DNA of 7,654 nt from an uncultured Akkermansia sp. (GTDB lineage: Bacteria > Verrucomicrobiota > Verrucomicrobiia > Verrucomicrobiales > Akkermansiaceae), in the NCBI GenBank assembly GCA_900766865.1, contig CAAFXA010000081.1, positions 1 through 7,654 on the forward strand, given 5' to 3'. The first letter of the stretch is position 1, and the number at the start of each line of letters is the position of its first letter. The notes under the pieces are model-generated. The model searched no databases. It worked only from the letters and a program-made list of their open reading frames with translations, and was not told the DNA's origin. Below are positions 5,129 through 7,654 of this stretch, piece after piece. The translations under genes were made by a program, and so were the position numbers.

Positions 5129-5785
5129 TTATGATTCGTATTCTGTCGGGTCGGGAATTCCGGCTGCGGCGAAGGAATCGCGGCGTTCTCGGCAGGTGGC
5201 ACATTGGCCGCAATGGCTCTCGCGGCCACAGTAGCAGGAGTAGGTGTGGGCAAAGTCCACGCCCAGAGAGGCACCGATGGCGGTTATCTCTTCCTTTGTG
5301 TTGGTTATGAATGGGCGGAGAATTTGCAGGTTGGCATAGGTGCCCAGCGAAATGGCTGAGGCCATGGCGGACATGAAATCCTCCCGGCAATCCGGGTAGA
5401 GAGCATGGTCTCCACCATGCGCGGCTATAACGATACCCTCTGCGCCGTTACTTTCGGCTATTCCGGCGGCAATGGCCAGGAAGATACCATTGCGGAAGGG
5501 GACTACTGTCTGCTTGAGATTGTCCTCTGCATAATCGGCGGTTGGGATTGCCTCTGCACCGCTGAGTAGTGCGCTCTGCAGGTGGGCGGAGATGCTGCGC
5601 AGGTCTATCTGATGGTATGGGATTCCATGCTTTTCCGCCTGCCAGCGGGCACATGCCAGCTCCCGTGCGGCGTGGTTGCTGCCGTAGTCGAAGGAAAGGG
5701 CGCACACCACCTCGTGGTGGCGGTGCGCCCAGTGAAGAGCGGTGGTGGAATCCAGCCCGCCGGAGAGTAAAACAGCTACTTTCAT
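5129..5785 (-). CDS. queC: 7-cyano-7-deazaguanine synthase QueC
   Basis: QueC uses ATP and ammonia to convert 7-carboxy-7-deazaguanine to preQ0, the precursor of queuosine (and, in some lineages, of archaeosine or deazaguanine DNA modifications). At 218 residues the length is normal. The N-terminus holds the PP-loop S-G-G-L-D-S-T-T at 8-15. S-F-D-Y-G-S-N-H at 31-38 corresponds to the family's F-x-Y-G-Q-x-H region. A-A-H-G-G-D and the Y-P-D-C-R-x-x-F segment (130-137) are also typical. The C-terminal zinc site comprises Cys184, Cys192, Cys195 and Cys198 (H-C-G-Q-C-A-T-C), followed by R-x-x-x-F-x-x-A-G-I-P-D-P-T-x-Y. Cys186 is an additional Cys close to the site. The start overlaps the queF stop by 4 bases (ATGA), so the two are probably translationally coupled. 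QueD and QueE, which make its substrate, are not in this window. Confidence 0.96.
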   Translation of the reverse strand: MKVAVLLSGGLDSTTALHWAHRHHEVVCALSFDYGSNHAARELACARWQAEKHGIPYHQIDLRSISAHLQSALLSGAEAIPTADYAEDNLKQTVVPFRNGIFLAIAAGIAESNGAEGIVIAAHGGDHALYPDCREDFMSAMASAISLGTYANLQILRPFITNTKEEITAIGASLGVDFAHTYSCYCGRESHCGQCATCRERRDSFAAAGIPDPTEYES

Positions 5786-6195
5786 GCGGGGCGGTTCTCG
5801 GGCTTGTGCTCAGCAGTACAGGTGAGCTGAATGCCGCCGCGGGCTCCGAACTTGCCCTCCACCTTCATCCATGCGGGCTCTACGGCGGCCACTAGGTCAT
5901 CCAGAATGCGGTTGACAACCTGCTCGTTAAAGGCAGCGTAGTTACGGAAGGAAACGAGGTAGTACTTGAGGCTCTTGGTCTCCACTACTTTTTCCGCCGG
6001 GGTGTAGGTGATGGTCAGCTCGCAGCTGTCCGGCTGCCCGGTGACGGGACAGAGGGAGGAGAACTCGTGCGTGGTGAGCGTCACAACGTAGGGGCGCTGC
6101 GGGCTGCGGTTCGGGAATGCCTCCAGCTTAGCTTCCTCCGGGGTGCGGAAGAATTCGCTGTGTTTGCCGAGCAGAGAAAGATCTTTGTTGTCCAT
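5782..6195 (-). CDS. queF: NADPH-dependent preQ0 reductase QueF (type I)
   Basis: QueF reduces the nitrile of preQ0 to the aminomethyl group of preQ1, which Tgt then inserts at tRNA position 34. The 137-residue length and single-domain layout mark the short, type I (YkvM-like) subfamily. Cys49 in L-C-P-V-T-G-Q-P-D is the catalytic nucleophile that forms the thioimide, and Asp56 lies seven residues later as in characterised type I enzymes. E-T-K-S-L-K-Y-Y-L (72-80) is the QueF signature for NADPH and substrate binding, followed by S-F-R-N. The A-R-G-G-I-Q segment near the C-terminus is also conserved. The gene starts 6 bases after the cysS stop and overlaps queC. This places the two consecutive late steps of preQ1 synthesis together. 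No Shine-Dalgarno sequence is evident and there is no room for a preQ1 riboswitch directly upstream, so regulation, if any, would act at the head of the unit. Confidence 0.96.
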   Translation of the reverse strand: MDNKDLSLLGKHSEFFRTPEEAKLEAFPNRSPQRPYVVTLTTHEFSSLCPVTGQPDSCELTITYTPAEKVVETKSLKYYLVSFRNYAAFNEQVVNRILDDLVAAVEPAWMKVEGKFGARGGIQLTCTAEHKPENRPA

Positions 6196-6201
6196 GTTAC
6201 T

Positions 6202-7617
6202 TTAAGCTTTGGTGAGTTTGTAGCCGTCTTTGCCATCCTTCATGGCCCAGCCCAGCTCTGCGAGCTTACCACGCAGGGCATCTGCTGTGGCCCAGTCCTT
6301 AGCCAGTCGGGCGGCCCAGCGTTCATCTGCAATGGCCTTGATGTCCCCGGGAACCTCGATATCGGCATCCGGGTCGGGCAGCTGCAGCCCGAGGGCCTCC
6401 ATGATGAAGCGGAAGGCTTTCCACATAGCCGCAGCATCATCGGCACTCATTTCGGCAGGCTTGATTCCCTTGATGGCGCTGAACACGTGGCCAAGAGCTT
6501 CGGGGCCGTTCAGGTCATCCTCCAGGCTGTCCCAGGCGGGCTGGAAGGCACCCAGGGCGGGGGCTTTCTTGACGAGGTCGCGATAGGTGGGTTCCTTGGC
6601 ACCGCTGGCCTTGGCCAGTTCCTTGTCGAAGCGCCCCAGCTTATTGAGGGCGCTGGTGGCGTCCTTCATACCGGTGAGGGTGAAATTGAGCGGGCGGCGG
6701 TTGTAGGCTCCGGCCAGCACATAACGCAGGGCTGCTGGGGTGTAACCCATTTCCTGCAGCTGATCGAGGGTGTACATGTTGCCGAGGCTCTTGCTCATCT
6801 TGGCTCCATCCACCAGCAGGTGGGTTACATGGAACCAGTGGCGGGCAAACTCGCCGCCGCAGGCGCAGCGGCTCTGGGCAATCTCGTTTTCATGGTGCGG
6901 GAACACAAGGTCAACACCACCGGAGTGCAGGTCGAAGGTGTCGCCCAGGTACTTGTGGCTCATGGCGGAGCATTCCAGGTGCCAGCCGGGGCGACCTTCG
7001 CCCCAGGGGGAGGGCCAGAAGTTGGGACCATCTTCCGGGCGGCGTGCTTTCCACAGCACGAAGTCGGCTACGCTGTCTTTCTCGTACTCGTCCGTATCGG
7101 CGCGGGTGTTAGCTGTTTTGCCCAGATCCAGCTCCTGCCGGTCCAGGTGTGCCAGTCGGCCGTAATCATTGTAGGAGGAAATGCGGAAGTACACCGAGCC
7201 ATCTTCGCTCTGGTAGGCGTGGTTGGCTTCCATGAGCTTCTGCACGATATCGAGCTGCTCTTTGATGTGACCCACTGCGCTGGGCTCCACATGCGGGGCG
7301 AGGCAGTTGAGGGACTTGCAGTCATCATGGAACTTGGCTGTCCATTTGGCCGTGTATTCTCCCAGGGGCATGCCCTGTGCCTGGGAGTTGCGGATGGTCT
7401 TGTCATCCACGTCCGTAAGGTTGCGTACATGTTTGGTGCGCAGGCCTCCGAGCTCTACCACGCGGCGGAACACGTCCTGCACCACAAATGTGCGAAAATT
7501 GCCGATATGTGCTGCTGCGTACACGGTCGGGCCGCAACAGTAGAAGCGCAGCTGTTTGCCGTCCTCTGCCTGCACGGGCTTCATTGCCCCCGACTGTGTA
7601 TCATAAAGGTGTAACAT
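6202..7617 (-). CDS. cysS: Cysteinyl-tRNA synthetase
   Basis: This class I synthetase charges tRNA-Cys with cysteine in the cytoplasm. It is 471 residues long, close to the 461 of the E. coli enzyme. The class I signatures are H-I-G-N at 37-40 (preceded by C-G-P-T-V-Y) and K-M-S-K-S at 273-277. The zinc ligands that discriminate cysteine are Cys28, Cys216 (W-H-L-E-C-S), His241 and Glu245 (H-H-E-N-E), with the E. coli spacing between the last three. I chose the ATG at 7617 because it places the first ligand at residue 28, exactly as in E. coli. An in-frame GTG at 7635 would add six residues and is less likely. The C-terminal half contains the DALR-type helical region and a small anticodon-binding tail ending G-W-x-x-x-D-G-K-D-G-Y. 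It leads a tight run with queF and queC. There is no Shine-Dalgarno sequence. Confidence 0.97.
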   Translation of the reverse strand: MLHLYDTQSGAMKPVQAEDGKQLRFYCCGPTVYAAAHIGNFRTFVVQDVFRRVVELGGLRTKHVRNLTDVDDKTIRNSQAQGMPLGEYTAKWTAKFHDDCKSLNCLAPHVEPSAVGHIKEQLDIVQKLMEANHAYQSEDGSVYFRISSYNDYGRLAHLDRQELDLGKTANTRADTDEYEKDSVADFVLWKARRPEDGPNFWPSPWGEGRPGWHLECSAMSHKYLGDTFDLHSGGVDLVFPHHENEIAQSRCACGGEFARHWFHVTHLLVDGAKMSKSLGNMYTLDQLQEMGYTPAALRYVLAGAYNRRPLNFTLTGMKDATSALNKLGRFDKELAKASGAKEPTYRDLVKKAPALGAFQPAWDSLEDDLNGPEALGHVFSAIKGIKPAEMSADDAAAMWKAFRFIMEALGLQLPDPDADIEVPGDIKAIADERWAARLAKDWATADALRGKLAELGWAMKDGKDGYKLTKA

Positions 7618-7624
7618 AACGCGG

Positions 7625-7654
7625 ACAGTATGCACGCAGGAGCGGAAAATGTCA
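7625..7654 (-). promoter_or_regulatory. Possible cysS promoter, cut by the window edge
   Basis: On the minus strand, TGACA at 7654-7650 would be the last five bases of a TTGACA -35 box if base 7655 (outside the window) reads T on this strand. TACTGT at 7630-7625 could be the -10, but the spacer of 19 bases (18 if ATACTG is used) is long. The predicted start point would fall at or one base before the cysS ATG, again suggesting a nearly leaderless mRNA. Evidence is weak because the element is incomplete. Confidence 0.2.

Noticed and set aside
5128..5133. CATAAT at the end of queC as a -10 box for the lipoprotein genes
   Set aside because: No acceptable -35 hexamer lies 16-18 bases upstream, so a separate promoter here is not supported.
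6196..6201. preQ1 riboswitch in front of queF
   Set aside because: Only six bases separate cysS and queF; there is no room for an aptamer, and none was recognised elsewhere in the window.
6067..7614. A 515-codon open frame on the plus strand opposite cysS and queF
   Set aside because: It lies entirely opposite two well-supported enzymes with full sets of catalytic motifs. Its translation is low-complexity, as expected of an antisense frame in GC-rich coding DNA.

Overview
The window is densely coded. Every gene I can support lies on the minus strand, so transcription runs from high to low coordinates. Three things point to a Verrucomicrobiota/PVC-type bacterium, perhaps Akkermansia-like: moderately high GC, a RuvB N-terminus reading [12 protein letters not shown], and small lipoproteins of unfamiliar families. 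This placement is an inference from protein flavour, not a database match. Most starts lack a clear Shine-Dalgarno sequence.

Block 1 (7617 down to 3009) is a tight gene run: cysS (cysteinyl-tRNA synthetase), queF and queC (the preQ0 and preQ1 steps of queuosine synthesis), then two unrecognised lipoprotein genes of 471 and 228 residues. Gaps are 6 and 21 bases, and two junctions are 4-base ATGA overlaps. The two lipoproteins share a recurring short motif and may be diverged relatives. The smaller has four consecutive cysteines.

Block 2 (2948 down to 664) starts at a good sigma70-like promoter. It holds miaB (tRNA ms2i6A37 methylthiotransferase) and, through an ATGA overlap, a secreted transglutaminase-like protein with a Cys-His pair.

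Block 3 (560 down to 1) starts at the best promoter in the window, whose predicted start point falls on the A of the first ATG, suggesting a leaderless mRNA. It encodes a 58-residue predicted lipoprotein with seven consecutive glutamines. Next comes a 76-residue basic protein whose N-terminus resembles that of the 58-residue one, and then the first 31 codons of a probable ruvB, cut by the window edge.

The recognisable genes share a theme of tRNA charging and anticodon-loop modification (Cys charging, Q34, ms2i6A37). The points most worth a second look are the 58/76-residue pair with its shared N-terminal motif and leaderless promoter, and the coupled lipoprotein pair. I see no mobile element, CRISPR array, tRNA or rRNA gene, and no stretch over 300 bases without a gene.
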